Shown here: positions 18,501 through 27,622 of the stretch, in pieces
Numbering within the stretch: the stretch's first letter is position 1
Layout: every line of letters begins with the position of its first letter
Notes under the pieces: model-generated
Seen by the model: the letters and a program-made list of their open reading frames with translations, nothing else
What the model was told of the DNA's origin: nothing
Databases searched by the model: none
Translations under genes and position numbers: made by a program
Assembly: GCF_000282335.1 (NCBI RefSeq)
Contig: NZ_AKJM01000073.1
Location: 1-51,902, forward strand
From: Pseudomonas sp. GM48
GTDB taxonomy: Bacteria > Pseudomonadota > Gammaproteobacteria > Pseudomonadales > Pseudomonadaceae
Reading direction: 5' to 3'
DNA: 51,902 nt

Positions 18501-21035
18501 ATGACCATAACCCAACCATTGCAATTGCTGGCGCCGCTGTCCGGGGTGCTGGTGCCACTTGATCACGTGCCGGATCCGGTGTTCGCCAGCCGGGTGATCG
18601 GCGACGGCCTGTGCATCGATCCGACCTCGCAGACCCTTTGCGCGCCGTTGGCCGGCGTGGTCAGCAATCTTCAACACAGTGGCCATGCGATCAGCATCAC
18701 CGATGACAGCGGCGTACAGGTGTTGCTGCACATTGGTCTGGACACCGTGAACCTGGCGGGTAAGGGGTTCAGCGCCTTGGTCGAGCAGGGCCAGCGTGTT
18801 GAGGCCGGACAGCCGTTGATCGAGTTCGATGCCGACTATGTAGCCCTGCATGCCCGCAGCCTGTTGACCTTGATGCTGCTGGTCAGTGGCGAGCCCTTCA
18901 GCCTGCTGACACCGGACAATGGTCTGGTGGCGTGCGCGCAGCCCGTATTACGCCTGAGCCTTGGCGATCCGCGGTCCAGTGTTGCGCAGGAGGAGGGCGA
19001 AGCGCTGTTCTCCAAACCGGTCCGTCTGCCTAACCCCAATGGTCTGCACGCACGACCGGCGGCGATTTTTGCGCAGGCGGCGAAAGGTTTTACGGCAAGT
19101 ATTTGTCTGCACAAGCAGCAGGACAGCGCCAACGCCAAGTCCCTGGTGGCGATCATGGCGTTGCAGACGGTTCACGGCGATGCGCTGCAGGTCAGCGCGG
19201 TGGGAGAGGATGCCGAATTGGCAATCCGCACGCTGACCCAACTACTGGCGGATGGCTGCGGTGAGGCCGTGACGGCGTTGGCGGTCGTAGCGCCGGTAGT
19301 TCAGGCGCAGGAGGTGTCGACGAAGCTGTTGCGCGGTGTTTGTGCTTCGGGGGGGACGGCCTTTGGGCACGTGGTGCAGGTGGCTGAGCGCGCCCCGGAG
19401 GTGCCTGAGTTTGCCGCGGATCAGTTTCTGGAGCGTGAGTCGCTGGAGCGTGCGCTGACCCGCGCGACGCAGGCACTGCAACACTTGCGCGACAACGCGC
19501 AAGGTAAGGCGCAGGGGGATATCTTCAAGGCACATCAGGAGTTACTGGAAGACCCGAGTCTGCTGGAACAAGCTCAGGCCCTGATTGCCGAGGGCAAGAG
19601 CGCGGCGTTTGCCTGGAACAGTGCAACTGAAGCCACCGCTACGCTGTTCAAGTCGCTGGGCAATACGTTGTTGGCCGAGCGGGCGTTGGACCTGATGGAT
19701 GTCGGCCAGCGTGTGCTCAAGCTGATTCTTGGGGTGCCGGACGGTATCTGGGAGTTGCCGGATCAGGCGATTTTGATTGCCGAACAACTGACACCGTCGC
19801 AGACCGCTGCCCTGGATACCGACAAGGTGTTGGGTTTCGCCACCGTGGGCGGCGGTGCCACCAGCCATGTGGCAATACTTGCCCGGGCCCTGGGTTTGCC
19901 GGCGGTGTGTGGTTTGCCGATTCAGGTGCTGTCGCTGGCCAGTGGCACTCGGGTGTTGCTCGATGCGGACAAGGGCGAATTACACGTAGACCCGGCGGCG
20001 TCGGCTATCGAACAGCTGCACGCCAAACTTCAGCAGCAACGGCAACGGCATCTGCACGAACTCGAGCAGGCTTCGCAGGCGGCCTGCACCCGTGATGGTC
20101 ATCACTTCGAGGTCACGGCCAACGTCGCTTCGCTGGCCGAAACCGAGCAGGCCATGAACCTCGGGGCTGAAGGTGTCGGCCTGCTGCGTTCGGAGTTTTT
20201 GTATCAGCAGCGCAGTCTGGCGCCGAGCCTTGATGAACAGGCCAGCATCTACAGCGCCATTGCCCGCACGTTGGGTCCGCAGCGCAATCTGGTAGTGCGT
20301 ACGCTGGATGTCGGCGGCGACAAACCGCTGGCCTATGTGCCAATGGACAGCGAGGCCAATCCGTTTCTAGGCATCCGCGGGATTCGCTTGTGCCTGGAGC
20401 GTCCGCAGCTGTTGCGCGAACAACTTCAGGCGATTCTGAGCAGCGCCGGTCTGGCCCGGCTGCACATCATGCTGCCGATGGTCAGCCAGTTGTCGGAGCT
20501 GCGCCTGGCGCGGCAGATGCTGGAAGAAGAGGCGCTGGCGCTCGGGCTCAAGGAGCTGCCGAAACTGGGCATCATGATCGAAGTCCCGTCTGCAGCATTG
20601 ATGGCGGACCTGTTTGCCCCCGAGGTGGACTTCTTCTCCATCGGCACCAACGACCTGACCCAATACACCCTGGCCATGGACCGTGATCACCCACGCCTTG
20701 CCAGCCAGGCCGACAGTTTTCACCCCTCGGTATTGCGTCTGATCGCCAGCACCGTGAAGGCCGCCCATGCCCATGGCAAGTGGGTCGGGGTGTGTGGCGC
20801 GCTGGCTTCGGAGACTCTGGCGGTGCCGCTGTTGCTAGGGCTAGGGGTGGATGAATTGTCGGTCAGCGTGCCGCTGATTCCGGCGATCAAGGCCGCGATT
20901 CGCGAGGTCGAGCTCAGCGACTGTCAGGCTGTCGCGCATCAGGTACTTGGGCTGGAGAGTGCAGAGCAGGTCCGCGAGGTCTTGTCTTTGCAGCAGCAGG
21001 CGATGGTCGAAACTTCACAGGTGTTGGAGAACTAA
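18501..21035 (+). CDS. Fused PTS EIIA-HPr-Enzyme I for trehalose
   Basis: 844-residue cytoplasmic phosphotransfer protein that passes phosphate from PEP to the EIIB domain of the trehalose permease. The order is a glucose-type EIIA domain (1-150, His77 in VLLHIGLDTV, with His62 as partner), HPr (170-255, His183 in NPNGLHARPAA and Ser214 in AKSLVAIM) and Enzyme I (275-835, His456 in GGGATSHVAILAR, with IMIEVPSAALM and FFSIGTNDLTQYTLAMDR in the PEP-binding part). ATG 18501 follows AGGTGAA. The frame opens further upstream in the porin gene but this is not a start. All general PTS parts are thus encoded in one operon. Confidence 0.92.
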   Translation: MTITQPLQLLAPLSGVLVPLDHVPDPVFASRVIGDGLCIDPTSQTLCAPLAGVVSNLQHSGHAISITDDSGVQVLLHIGLDTVNLAGKGFSALVEQGQRVEAGQPLIEFDADYVALHARSLLTLMLLVSGEPFSLLTPDNGLVACAQPVLRLSLGDPRSSVAQEEGEALFSKPVRLPNPNGLHARPAAIFAQAAKGFTASICLHKQQDSANAKSLVAIMALQTVHGDALQVSAVGEDAELAIRTLTQLLADGCGEAVTALAVVAPVVQAQEVSTKLLRGVCASGGTAFGHVVQVAERAPEVPEFAADQFLERESLERALTRATQALQHLRDNAQGKAQGDIFKAHQELLEDPSLLEQAQALIAEGKSAAFAWNSATEATATLFKSLGNTLLAERALDLMDVGQRVLKLILGVPDGIWELPDQAILIAEQLTPSQTAALDTDKVLGFATVGGGATSHVAILARALGLPAVCGLPIQVLSLASGTRVLLDADKGELHVDPAASAIEQLHAKLQQQRQRHLHELEQASQAACTRDGHHFEVTANVASLAETEQAMNLGAEGVGLLRSEFLYQQRSLAPSLDEQASIYSAIARTLGPQRNLVVRTLDVGGDKPLAYVPMDSEANPFLGIRGIRLCLERPQLLREQLQAILSSAGLARLHIMLPMVSQLSELRLARQMLEEEALALGLKELPKLGIMIEVPSAALMADLFAPEVDFFSIGTNDLTQYTLAMDRDHPRLASQADSFHPSVLRLIASTVKAAHAHGKWVGVCGALASETLAVPLLLGLGVDELSVSVPLIPAIKAAIREVELSDCQAVAHQVLGLESAEQVREVLSLQQQAMVETSQVLEN

Positions 21036-21037
21036 AC

Positions 21038-21349
21038 ATGTTCGAGAAAATGCAACGGGCGTTCTGGAAGGCATTGACCCCGGATCTGCTGGTGGATGAG
21101 CCGAAGGTGACTGCTCTGCTTTCTACTGACCTGCCGTCGAGTGTGATCGCCGCACTGGGAGGGCTGGATAACCTGGCGTCGCAACAGCACATTGCGATAA
21201 CGCGAGTGCGGGTCCAGTTGCATGATGTAACCCGACTGGACGAACAGGCCTTGCGTGCGGCGGGTGTGCCGGGGGTGATGGTGCTGGCGGATGGCGTGGT
21301 GCATGTATTAATGCCAGTGCCCAAGGTGGGACCGACTGTCTGCGCGTGA
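21038..21349 (+). CDS. EIIB-like protein without the phospho-cysteine
   Basis: 103-residue protein whose residues 36-92 align with glucose-family EIIB domains (LGGLDNLASQ, AITRVRVQLHD, AGVPGVMVLADGVVHVL). In active EIIB a Cys precedes ITRLRV. Here that position is Ala53 (HIAITRVRV), so it cannot carry phosphate by the usual route. It starts 2 bases after the stop of the fused PTS gene, with a ribosome site inside that gene, so it is translated with it. Similar cysteine-less proteins occur beside other Pseudomonas PTS genes. A regulatory or scaffolding role is only a guess. Confidence 0.75.
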   Translation: MFEKMQRAFWKALTPDLLVDEPKVTALLSTDLPSSVIAALGGLDNLASQQHIAITRVRVQLHDVTRLDEQALRAAGVPGVMVLADGVVHVLMPVPKVGPTVCA

Positions 21350-21590
21350 TCCGCTTAGATGACCGGGCGTGCGGAGCGAGGTGAAACCTCTGGTGGATGC
21401 AAACACTCACACCGACAAATCCGCGCACTGCTGGTCAGCACGCCCATCATCACGGCCAAAGGCGCGGCAAGCTGTAGTGCCAGGACTTTCTCGGTAGCAG
21501 TACCCGGTCATTGAACAAGACTTGGTACACACCAATCTGCGAGCATCTCCGAAGGGGGAGCGAGGAAATGAGCTTATCTTGATAAGTACA

Positions 21591-21609
21591 CGGGCCCTCC
21601 AAGGGCCCG
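21591..21609. terminator. Terminator between the trehalose operon and the DUF1624 gene
   Basis: CGGGCCC (21591-21597), a 5-base loop and GGGCCCG (21603-21609) form a perfect 7-pair stem followed by TTGTCATT. It lies 24 bases beyond the DUF1624 stop on the other strand and 240 bases after the EIIB-like gene, so it can end both transcripts. I see no gene in the 21350-21590 stretch before it. Confidence 0.65.
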
Positions 21610-21632
21610 TTGTCATTAAGAGAATGGCCCAG

Positions 21633-22805
21633 TCAGAAGTATTTGAGCCATCCGATATCGCGACGGCGTGCCTTCAATGCCGAGAACCAGTGCACTGGTA
21701 AATACAGAACTAAAGCCAGGATGAGCGCTGTCAGCCACACAGCCCAAATGCTGTCGTAACCGAAAAAATTGCCTTGGTTCAACCCGAACAATGCCACGCT
21801 GATCAGATACAGCGCTTTCAGTACGTAAAGGTGGAGCAAGTAGAAGAACATCGGCGCCGCGCCAAATACTGCCAATGTATTGACCCACTTGCGTTGTTGA
21901 GCCCGCTCCAAGGCACGCAGCAGTAACAAACCGACTCCCAGAGTCAGACAAAGGAACAGCAGGGAGGGCGGGTATTTTGTAATGTTGAAGTAACTCATTA
22001 GGGTTTGTGTGATGCCTTCATGGGTTACCCAGTGGGCCTCGCCATAACCGTTGACTGCTCGCAGGGCGGCAAATCCGATCAATGTCCCGGCCCCTGCAAG
22101 TAGCAGAGTGCGCTGACGCTTTTCGGCCAAAACCTGGCTGGCAAACCAAGGGCCGATACTGAATCCAAGGACGATCACACCGATCCACGGAAGCACCGGG
22201 TAGGAGGTGCGCAGACGCAAGCTGTCGGAGAAAACGATCCAGCCGCGATCATGCAGAATCGCCCAAGGTATATGTATTGGCGAACCTGTCGAGAAGTGCA
22301 CATTATCCAGCAGATTGTGCCCTGCCACGATCACCAGGCCCAGTGAGCACAGAATAGCTTTAGGCAACCAAACCAGTCCGGCCAGGGCAATCATGCATAC
22401 GCCAATGGCCCAGATCACCTGCATGTAAATCACTGTAGGCGGGAACTGAAATGTCCAGGCGAAGTTCACCAGGCTGAACTCCAGTAGCACCAGGAATAGA
22501 CCGCGCTTGAATAAAAAGGCTGACACATCGCGCTTACCCTGATGTTTTTGGCCATAAAGGTAAGCGGAGAGTCCAGTCAGCAGTACGAACACTGGCGCAC
22601 ATAAATGGGCGAGTGTACGGCTGATAAATAGCGCCGGTTCAGTGGAGTCGATGTCCATTGGGTCTGTTACTTGACGGTGCAAAAAGAACGTTTCGCGCAC
22701 GTGATCCAACAGCATAAGGAGGATTACCAATCCCCTTAGCGCATCGATGGACAGTAGGCGCTGGTTCAGGTTTGTGATGGGCGGGATATGAGTGGTAGCT
22801 GTCAT
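21633..22805 (-). CDS. DUF1624/heparan-glucosaminide acetyltransferase-like membrane protein
   Basis: 390-residue inner-membrane protein with about ten transmembrane segments. The N-terminal RLLSIDALRGLVILLMLLDHVRETF carries the conserved DALRG and the membrane His/Asp pattern of the DUF1624 and acyltransferase-like superfamily, which moves acyl groups across or onto membrane-exposed sugars. The substrate is unknown. ATG 22805 was preferred because family members begin just before RLLSID. A GTG at 22865 extends the frame and neither start has a strong ribosome site. It stands alone, convergent with the trehalose operon. Confidence 0.75.
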   Translation of the reverse strand: MTATTHIPPITNLNQRLLSIDALRGLVILLMLLDHVRETFFLHRQVTDPMDIDSTEPALFISRTLAHLCAPVFVLLTGLSAYLYGQKHQGKRDVSAFLFKRGLFLVLLEFSLVNFAWTFQFPPTVIYMQVIWAIGVCMIALAGLVWLPKAILCSLGLVIVAGHNLLDNVHFSTGSPIHIPWAILHDRGWIVFSDSLRLRTSYPVLPWIGVIVLGFSIGPWFASQVLAEKRQRTLLLAGAGTLIGFAALRAVNGYGEAHWVTHEGITQTLMSYFNITKYPPSLLFLCLTLGVGLLLLRALERAQQRKWVNTLAVFGAAPMFFYLLHLYVLKALYLISVALFGLNQGNFFGYDSIWAVWLTALILALVLYLPVHWFSALKARRRDIGWLKYF

Positions 22806-23125
22806 CGAATGTCGCAAGCAGGGAGTGGATGGCTCTGCCAGTGATAACCGGCAGTTCGAATTCACATTCGTTATAACATATCACTCATCTCTATTTCGAA
22901 GACATTCCAATGGGTCAGCTCATTCCGGCGTCACTGGCAAACCCGGGGGATTGCTCATCCGTATGAGTCCTTTGCTGCCACCTTGCGTTGGCAGTCAAAC
23001 GCTCTAGTCCGTCGCTTTGACTGATCTATGTCGTAAAACTGTAATGTTACGGTCATAGAATTGAAACGACCTCTTACACTTTACCTCAGCTGGCCTTTGG
23101 CCTTTTTCATGGATGAGCAAGCCGC
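22806..23125. promoter_or_regulatory. Divergent region with a candidate Pho box before parA
   Basis: 320 bases without a convincing gene. At 23039-23056 the sequence CTGTAAT-GTTA-CGGTCAT is two 7-base direct repeats spaced by 4 bases, one mismatch in the second, which matches the PhoB box pattern CTGTnAT-n4-CTGTnAT. TAGAAT at 23056-23061 and TACACT at 23075-23080 are possible -10 elements, though neither has the usual spacing. A small GGCC-TTT-GGCC hairpin with T5 at 23092-23107 ends 18 bases before parA. Confidence 0.4.
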
Positions 23126-23899
23126 ATGCGTCGTGTCGTATTCAATCAGAAAGGGGGCGTTGGAAAATCCAGCATTGCCTGTAATCTTGCCGCCGTCAGT
23201 GCTGCCGAAGGTTACCGAACGCTGCTGGTTGACCTCGATCCCCAGGCCAACTCGACTCACTACCTCACGGGCTTGATCAACGAGCACATTCCCGCCGGCA
23301 TAGCCGACTTTTTCAAACAAACACTGTCCAGCGGCTTCGAAGGCAGAAGAAATCGAGTGGCCATCACCGAGACCCACTACGACAACCTTCACCTGGTGAC
23401 CGCCAGCCCTGAACTGTCAGACCTCCAGTCAAAACTGGAGAGTAAATTCAAGATCAACAAGCTGCGCAAGTTACTGGTTGAGTTGTCCGAGGATTATGAG
23501 CGCATCTATATCGATACGCCTCCTTCACTGAACTTCTATACGTTCAGTGCACTGGTGGCAGCAGATCGGTTGCTGATTCCATTCGATTGCGGCAGCTTTT
23601 CACGTCAGGCGATGTACCGTGTCATCGCACAGGTAGAAGAGCTACGTCTTGATCACAATGAATCACTGAAAGTGGAAGGGGTGGTGGTCAACCAGTTCAC
23701 CGGGCATACCAGCCTGCACCAATCTCTTGTGAATGAGCTGTTGGCCGAAGGTTTGCCTGTTCTGCCGGTTTACCTGAGCAGCTCCGTCAAGATGCGTGAA
23801 TCTCACGAAGTGTCAGTTCCCATCGTCCATTTGGCCCCGCGCCATAAGCTTTCGCTGGAGTTTGCTGGCTTGCTGGATGCCCTGGAGCGGGCCGCTTAG
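23126..23899 (+). CDS. Orphan ParA/Soj-family ATPase
   Basis: 257-residue deviant-Walker ATPase. Residues 9-16 are KGGVGKSS, with the signature Lys of the ParA type. [11 protein letters not shown] is the A' motif and IYIDTPPS the Walker B. Such proteins position plasmids, chromosomes, chemoreceptor arrays or other cargo. There is no parB, partition site or replication gene nearby. The start overlaps no strong Shine-Dalgarno (GGATGAG lies 9 bases before). A small helical protein is encoded 155 bases downstream in the same direction and is the only neighbouring candidate partner. Confidence 0.88.
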   Translation: MRRVVFNQKGGVGKSSIACNLAAVSAAEGYRTLLVDLDPQANSTHYLTGLINEHIPAGIADFFKQTLSSGFEGRRNRVAITETHYDNLHLVTASPELSDLQSKLESKFKINKLRKLLVELSEDYERIYIDTPPSLNFYTFSALVAADRLLIPFDCGSFSRQAMYRVIAQVEELRLDHNESLKVEGVVVNQFTGHTSLHQSLVNELLAEGLPVLPVYLSSSVKMRESHEVSVPIVHLAPRHKLSLEFAGLLDALERAA

Positions 23900-24054
23900 C
23901 TTCATCACAGAAGGGTCGCTACAAGCGTAATCGCCCCTTCAGCCAGTGTCAGATCTGCCGGCGCCGGTGATTCAAGGCCAGTTTGTACAGCTGAAACACT
24001 GACGAAACATTCCGGCCATATGATTCGCGTCACTGAAACCTGGGAGGGTTGGAA

Positions 24055-24270
24055 ATGAATCGGCCATCAAGAAGTATGCGCAAACTGCTGGACGCCGTTG
24101 CCAGCAACAATGAGGCAGCAGCGCTTGAGGTGATGCGTGCTGCCGAGCAGCTTCAAGATGAGGTATTGCGCCAACGAATGCTCAACCTGATTCATCGGCT
24201 CAACCAAGACGCCAATGACTTGCGAATGGCGCGGGACGATATCCAGGGCGGAGCCATCAAGCTCGCGTGA
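24055..24270 (+). CDS. Small helical protein downstream of ParA
   Basis: 71-residue soluble protein, mostly alpha-helical, with a heptad-like Leu/Ala pattern (MRKLLDAVASNNEAAALEVM, then LQDEVLRQRMLNLIHRLNQ). There is no signal peptide. ATG 24055 has an excellent ribosome site GGGAGG at 24042-24047. I do not recognise a family. Being next to an orphan ParA it could be an activator or cargo adaptor, since ParA partners often are short helical peptides, but this is inference. Confidence 0.6.
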   Translation: MNRPSRSMRKLLDAVASNNEAAALEVMRAAEQLQDEVLRQRMLNLIHRLNQDANDLRMARDDIQGGAIKLA

Positions 24271-24489
24271 CCCGCGATGCCAGTCAGTTAAACCCCGAAT
24301 ATAGTGGAAGCGATGCTGGTAAAGGGAATGGCCGTCGTCATGCGCCCATCATGCGAAAGTGGCTCGGCGGCGGTTTTTAATCGAGTTTAAAGAGGATGAA
24401 CAAAGCGCGAGCGCGGAGAAAAAACCTGTTCTCCGGCCGCAAAGCGTCGTAGTTTACGCGCCATAACTAGAAGGACGTTGGGGGTATAA

Positions 24490-25488
24490 GTGGGAGCTTA
24501 TCGTCTGTTATTGGCCGTTCTGGTCGCTGTTTCTCATATGGGCAAGACGTTCATGGGGTTAAACCCCGGCGTCGTTGCCGTGATTTCCTTCCTGATCATC
24601 AGCGGTTTCGTGATGACCTCGCTGATCGAGCGCAACTACAAGGCGTCGGAGAAAGTCGGCCTGTTCTACCTGGACAGGGTCTTGCGCCTTTACCCTCAGT
24701 TCCTGTTCTACTTCGTGGTCTCTTGCACAGTGATCTATTTCCTGTTGCCCGACACGCCTCAAGCGGCCGAGCTGACCCTCAGGAACATTGCCGCAAGCCT
24801 TCCTATGATTCCCCTCGGGTTCTACATGTTCGGTGCCGCCGGGGTGGAGATCCTGCCGCCCGCCTGGTCGCTGGGACTTGAGATGTGTTTCTACCTGGTG
24901 ATCCCTTTCCTGATCATCTACAGGGCGCGGGGCGTTGCCTTCGCCTTGTCCGTTGCCGTATTCATGGCTGCGTGCCTTGGCTTCATCAACACCGACCTGT
25001 ACGGCTACCGCTTGCTCCCGGGCGTCCTGTTCATGTTCCTGTGCGGCAGCTACCTCTACAAACCTCAGGCGAAGGGTTTAGCGATCGCTGCGGGCACCGC
25101 CGTAGCGGCAGCATTGATTTTTGTGGCGATCATGGCGGGGCTGATCGAGCGCCGACCGTTCAACGCCGAGGTGACCGCCGGCATTGCGCTGGGCGTACCC
25201 GCCGTGTACTTGCTGACGAAACTCAAGTTTCACCGGGCTGACGAGTTCCTCGGGAATATCAGCTACGGAGTGTTCCTGAATCACTTTGTGGTGATGTACT
25301 TCCTGCGCGCTTTTTGGCCGGTTGCATACGATGGCCACATCGTTGCAACGGTGCTGGCTCTGTCGTTTTTACTGAGTGGCGTTTCGTACTACTGCGTCGA
25401 GCGGCCAGCCTTGAAGCTTCGGCATGCGCTTCGAGCCGGCGCGAAGTCTGAAGTGGGTCAAGTGCGGGGCAGCGAAATTGCGGCTTAG
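24490..25488 (+). CDS. Acyltransferase-3 family membrane protein
   Basis: 332-residue integral membrane protein with about ten hydrophobic segments. The conserved His in the first segment (LVAVSHMG), the FLIISGFVM motif and the following RVLRLYP are the hallmarks of the Acyl_transf_3/OafB group, which O-acetylates lipopolysaccharide, exopolysaccharide or small molecules using cytoplasmic acyl-CoA. The start is GTG 24490, preceded by a G-rich GGGGG. There is no polysaccharide gene beside it, so the acceptor is unknown. The 219 bases before it hold no gene that I can see. Confidence 0.85.
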   Translation: MGAYRLLLAVLVAVSHMGKTFMGLNPGVVAVISFLIISGFVMTSLIERNYKASEKVGLFYLDRVLRLYPQFLFYFVVSCTVIYFLLPDTPQAAELTLRNIAASLPMIPLGFYMFGAAGVEILPPAWSLGLEMCFYLVIPFLIIYRARGVAFALSVAVFMAACLGFINTDLYGYRLLPGVLFMFLCGSYLYKPQAKGLAIAAGTAVAAALIFVAIMAGLIERRPFNAEVTAGIALGVPAVYLLTKLKFHRADEFLGNISYGVFLNHFVVMYFLRAFWPVAYDGHIVATVLALSFLLSGVSYYCVERPALKLRHALRAGAKSEVGQVRGSEIAA

Positions 25489-25525
25489 TGGCCGTGGTGG
25501 TTGCAGTCGCTGTAATTCTTTTGCT

Positions 25526-25990
25526 CTATGTGAAAACAGATGGGGGCGCTTTTAAAAAGCGCTGCTCATGATCAGGATCCGGCAACAGGCATGTGTCGTA
25601 TTTCCCGAAGAGCCGATAACGATTGAGCGCAATGCGGTCGTATGCCCAATCTAGAAGTTTGCGAGGGAAGATGCGCAACAGACTTACGGGGCGCCAGACT
25701 ACGGAAAACTGGCCGATGATTTCGAAAAATGCATCCGAACGCGTCCAGTAGTGTCGGTCGCGGATCACCGCCATGGTGTCGAATTGATCCACGGGCAAAC
25801 CTGCCCAGGCGAGCAGAGCCTGCCCCTCGGGTGACTGAACCGCCGCCAATCGCACGCGCCGCTGGCGGTCATGGCGAATCAAGAACTTCGCCCAGGCATT
25901 GCATAGCTTGCAGACACCGTCGAACAAGAGCACCGTCTCTCCGGGTTTGAGCAGTGGCGCGGGTGAGGGGCGGATTTGCGAGGCTGGCAT
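25526..25990 (-). CDS. DCC-family thiol-disulfide oxidoreductase-like protein (DUF393)
   Basis: 154-residue soluble protein with LLFDGVCKLCNAW near residue 22, the DxxCxxC motif that defines the DCC (DUF393) family. A thioredoxin-like fold and redox role are proposed for the family, but substrates are unknown. The later YWTRSDAFFEI and YDTCLLPDP are also conserved family stretches. It is convergent with the acyltransferase gene and is followed on its other side by the PtrA-like gene. Confidence 0.85.
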   Translation of the reverse strand: MPASQIRPSPAPLLKPGETVLLFDGVCKLCNAWAKFLIRHDRQRRVRLAAVQSPEGQALLAWAGLPVDQFDTMAVIRDRHYWTRSDAFFEIIGQFSVVWRPVSLLRIFPRKLLDWAYDRIALNRYRLFGKYDTCLLPDPDHEQRFLKAPPSVFT

Positions 25991-26121
25991 AAGTGTGGGT
26001 CCAAGGGAACCTGGTTTGTGTAAGCGGGATCTCGGTTAAACCGGCGCTAGCAGCACCTTGAGTGCTGCATTTGAGGCTCGAGGCCGCACACTTCTGCCAG
26101 CTTGGGGACGCGCTACAGCGA

Positions 26122-26328
26122 TCAGCCGTTGGCGTGATCGGCCGCCTTGGCTTTGCTTACAGCTACAGCGGCTTCAGCCTTCTGTTTCTGTGCAACCTGG
26201 AAGGCTTTCATCGAGACTGTCCGGGCCGACTCCATGCGTGCGAAGGTTCGATCACCGCCACCGGTGGCCATCGCCAGAGAAGAAGCGGTCAGAGTGGCGA
26301 CTACGAAGAGAACTTTCATGGATTTCAT
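26122..26328 (-). CDS. PtrA-like small exported protein
   Basis: 68-residue protein with a signal peptide (MKSMKVLFVVATLTASSLAMA, then TGGGDRTFARMESAR). The GGGDRTFARM stretch just after the cleavage site is the pattern of Pseudomonas proteins annotated as 'co-regulatory protein PtrA N-terminal', which are often metal-inducible. The C-terminal part is a lysine/alanine helix. ATG 26328 follows GAGGAT on the minus strand. The family assignment is from memory of the motif and is moderate. It lies near a DUF2790 gene, another small exported family. Confidence 0.55.
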   Translation of the reverse strand: MKSMKVLFVVATLTASSLAMATGGGDRTFARMESARTVSMKAFQVAQKQKAEAAVAVSKAKAADHANG

Positions 26329-26414
26329 TAGGGTATCCTCAAGTGAGATTTTGTGAACAGCTAACAGCGGGATTTATTTACTAAAGCTGAACTTCCTTGT
26401 TCAACTTGGGCTCA

Positions 26415-27065
26415 TCATCCAGCCAGTGCGGTGTTTCTTGTTGTCCAGGCGCTTTGCTCCATGCGACCTTCGGTGCCTTTGCTTTTTGCCCAGGCAGTGA
26501 GCAGTACCATCATTCCGAATCCACCGACGATGAGAACCGGATAGGCTGCCAGCAACTCTACCAGCGAGTATTTCCAGGCCAGCGGACGACCAACACCCAG
26601 CATGGCGGCATAGAACCACGACACGCCAGAGAGCGCGCCCGAGAACAGCGCCAGCATGCGCAGGCTGAAGGAGAGATTCAGTAACGAACCGGCTTTTTTC
26701 AGCGCCGGCAATACAGCGCTGTGCAACAGGAAGCCGTTAAAGGTCAACAGCACAACTATGCCGATTTTGGCTTGCAGTTTTGGATTGAGGAAATACTCCA
26801 TCCCCTTGCCGGCATAATCGATCCCGATAATACCGATGCCCGTAATCCAAAGCGCTACAAGTGCAAGCGATACGGTTTTTTGAAGGCTTTCCATATGCGC
26901 GTCATCATGATGACCTGACGCATCACCCTTCAGAAGTTGCTTGACCATTGCAATGTCACTGGTCAAAACCAGCCCGATTGCCACGCAGCAGGCGATAAGG
27001 TGGAAATATACAACGCCCAAGCGCAAATATTCCACGGTGGACGAAGAAAGCATACTAAGTTCCAT
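26415..27065 (-). CDS. Unrecognised integral membrane protein
   Basis: 216-residue protein with about six hydrophobic segments (LRLGVVYFHLIACCVAIGLV at the start, VSLALVALWITGIGIIGIDY, IGIVVLLTFNGFLLH, later FSGALSGVSWFYAAM and LLAAYPVLIVGGFGMMVLL). The short loop between segments one and two is His/Asp-rich (GHHDDAHME), which could bind a metal. I do not recognise a family. The ATG follows AGAGGTAACC. It may be expressed with the PtrA-like gene 86 bases downstream. Confidence 0.6.
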   Translation of the reverse strand: MELSMLSSSTVEYLRLGVVYFHLIACCVAIGLVLTSDIAMVKQLLKGDASGHHDDAHMESLQKTVSLALVALWITGIGIIGIDYAGKGMEYFLNPKLQAKIGIVVLLTFNGFLLHSAVLPALKKAGSLLNLSFSLRMLALFSGALSGVSWFYAAMLGVGRPLAWKYSLVELLAAYPVLIVGGFGMMVLLTAWAKSKGTEGRMEQSAWTTRNTALAG

Positions 27066-27210
27066 GGTTACCTCTTGGATTCAATAGTGAATCAATATAG
27101 CCCTCAGCACGGCTTAATTGGAGTTTGCCGTTGCTGACTGCCATTTAGATCCAGCAATTTTTATCAATTAATCTTGCGGCATTACGCAGCCAAGATAATA
27201 GCGATATTCG

Positions 27211-27232
27211 CGAATGATTTTTTAATCATTCG
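27211..27232. promoter_or_regulatory. Perfect 9-base inverted repeat upstream of the membrane gene
   Basis: CGAATGATT (27211-27219), loop TTTT, AATCATTCG (27224-27232). Overlapping on its left is the 10-base palindrome ATTCGCGAAT (27206-27215). It lies about 146 bases upstream of the start of the membrane protein gene and about 110 bases after the DUF2790 stop. It could be an operator pair, or a terminator for DUF2790 because a T-rich loop and A/T arms are weak as a terminator. Confidence 0.4.
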
Positions 27233-27343
27233 ATCATGTCCATATTCAGGTAACAAAAAACATCATCCGCACTGAGTGCATATGAGGTTTAACTTCCACT
27301 TCTGGGGGGGCAGACGAGGCCCATAACTCTATCGGAGAGCGGA

Positions 27344-27622
27344 TCAGGCAATGTTGGTAGGGTTGGCCGGACTTCCGCCCCATTCGAGGAAACGAATCTT
27401 GTGAACCTCACCCTCGCTGTCTTCATAGACCAGGGTCACCGGTACCACGCCGGTCTTGTCGGATGTATCGGTACGCTGCAGAACTCTCTGCACATCAATA
27501 TCCATCCCATAGTGGTATTCGACGGCTGAGACATGCGCGCCGGGTTCTTGCAGGCCGTTCTGGTCAAAGACACTTGGCGCGAGACTGGAAATCACGGCAC
27601 TTACTACTGTAGCTATATTCAT
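27344..27622 (-). CDS. DUF2790 small exported protein
   Basis: 92-residue protein with a short hydrophobic N-terminus (MNIATVVSAVISSLAPSVF) that may be a signal or anchor. The core VEYHYGMDIDVQRVLQ and VTLVYEDSEGEVHKIRFLEWGG is the DUF2790 pattern, a Pseudomonas family of small periplasmic proteins without a known role. ATG 27622 is preceded by GAGGT at good spacing; the longer frame to 27673 has no ribosome site. It is transcribed towards the membrane protein gene. Confidence 0.75.
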   Translation of the reverse strand: MNIATVVSAVISSLAPSVFDQNGLQEPGAHVSAVEYHYGMDIDVQRVLQRTDTSDKTGVVPVTLVYEDSEGEVHKIRFLEWGGSPANPTNIA

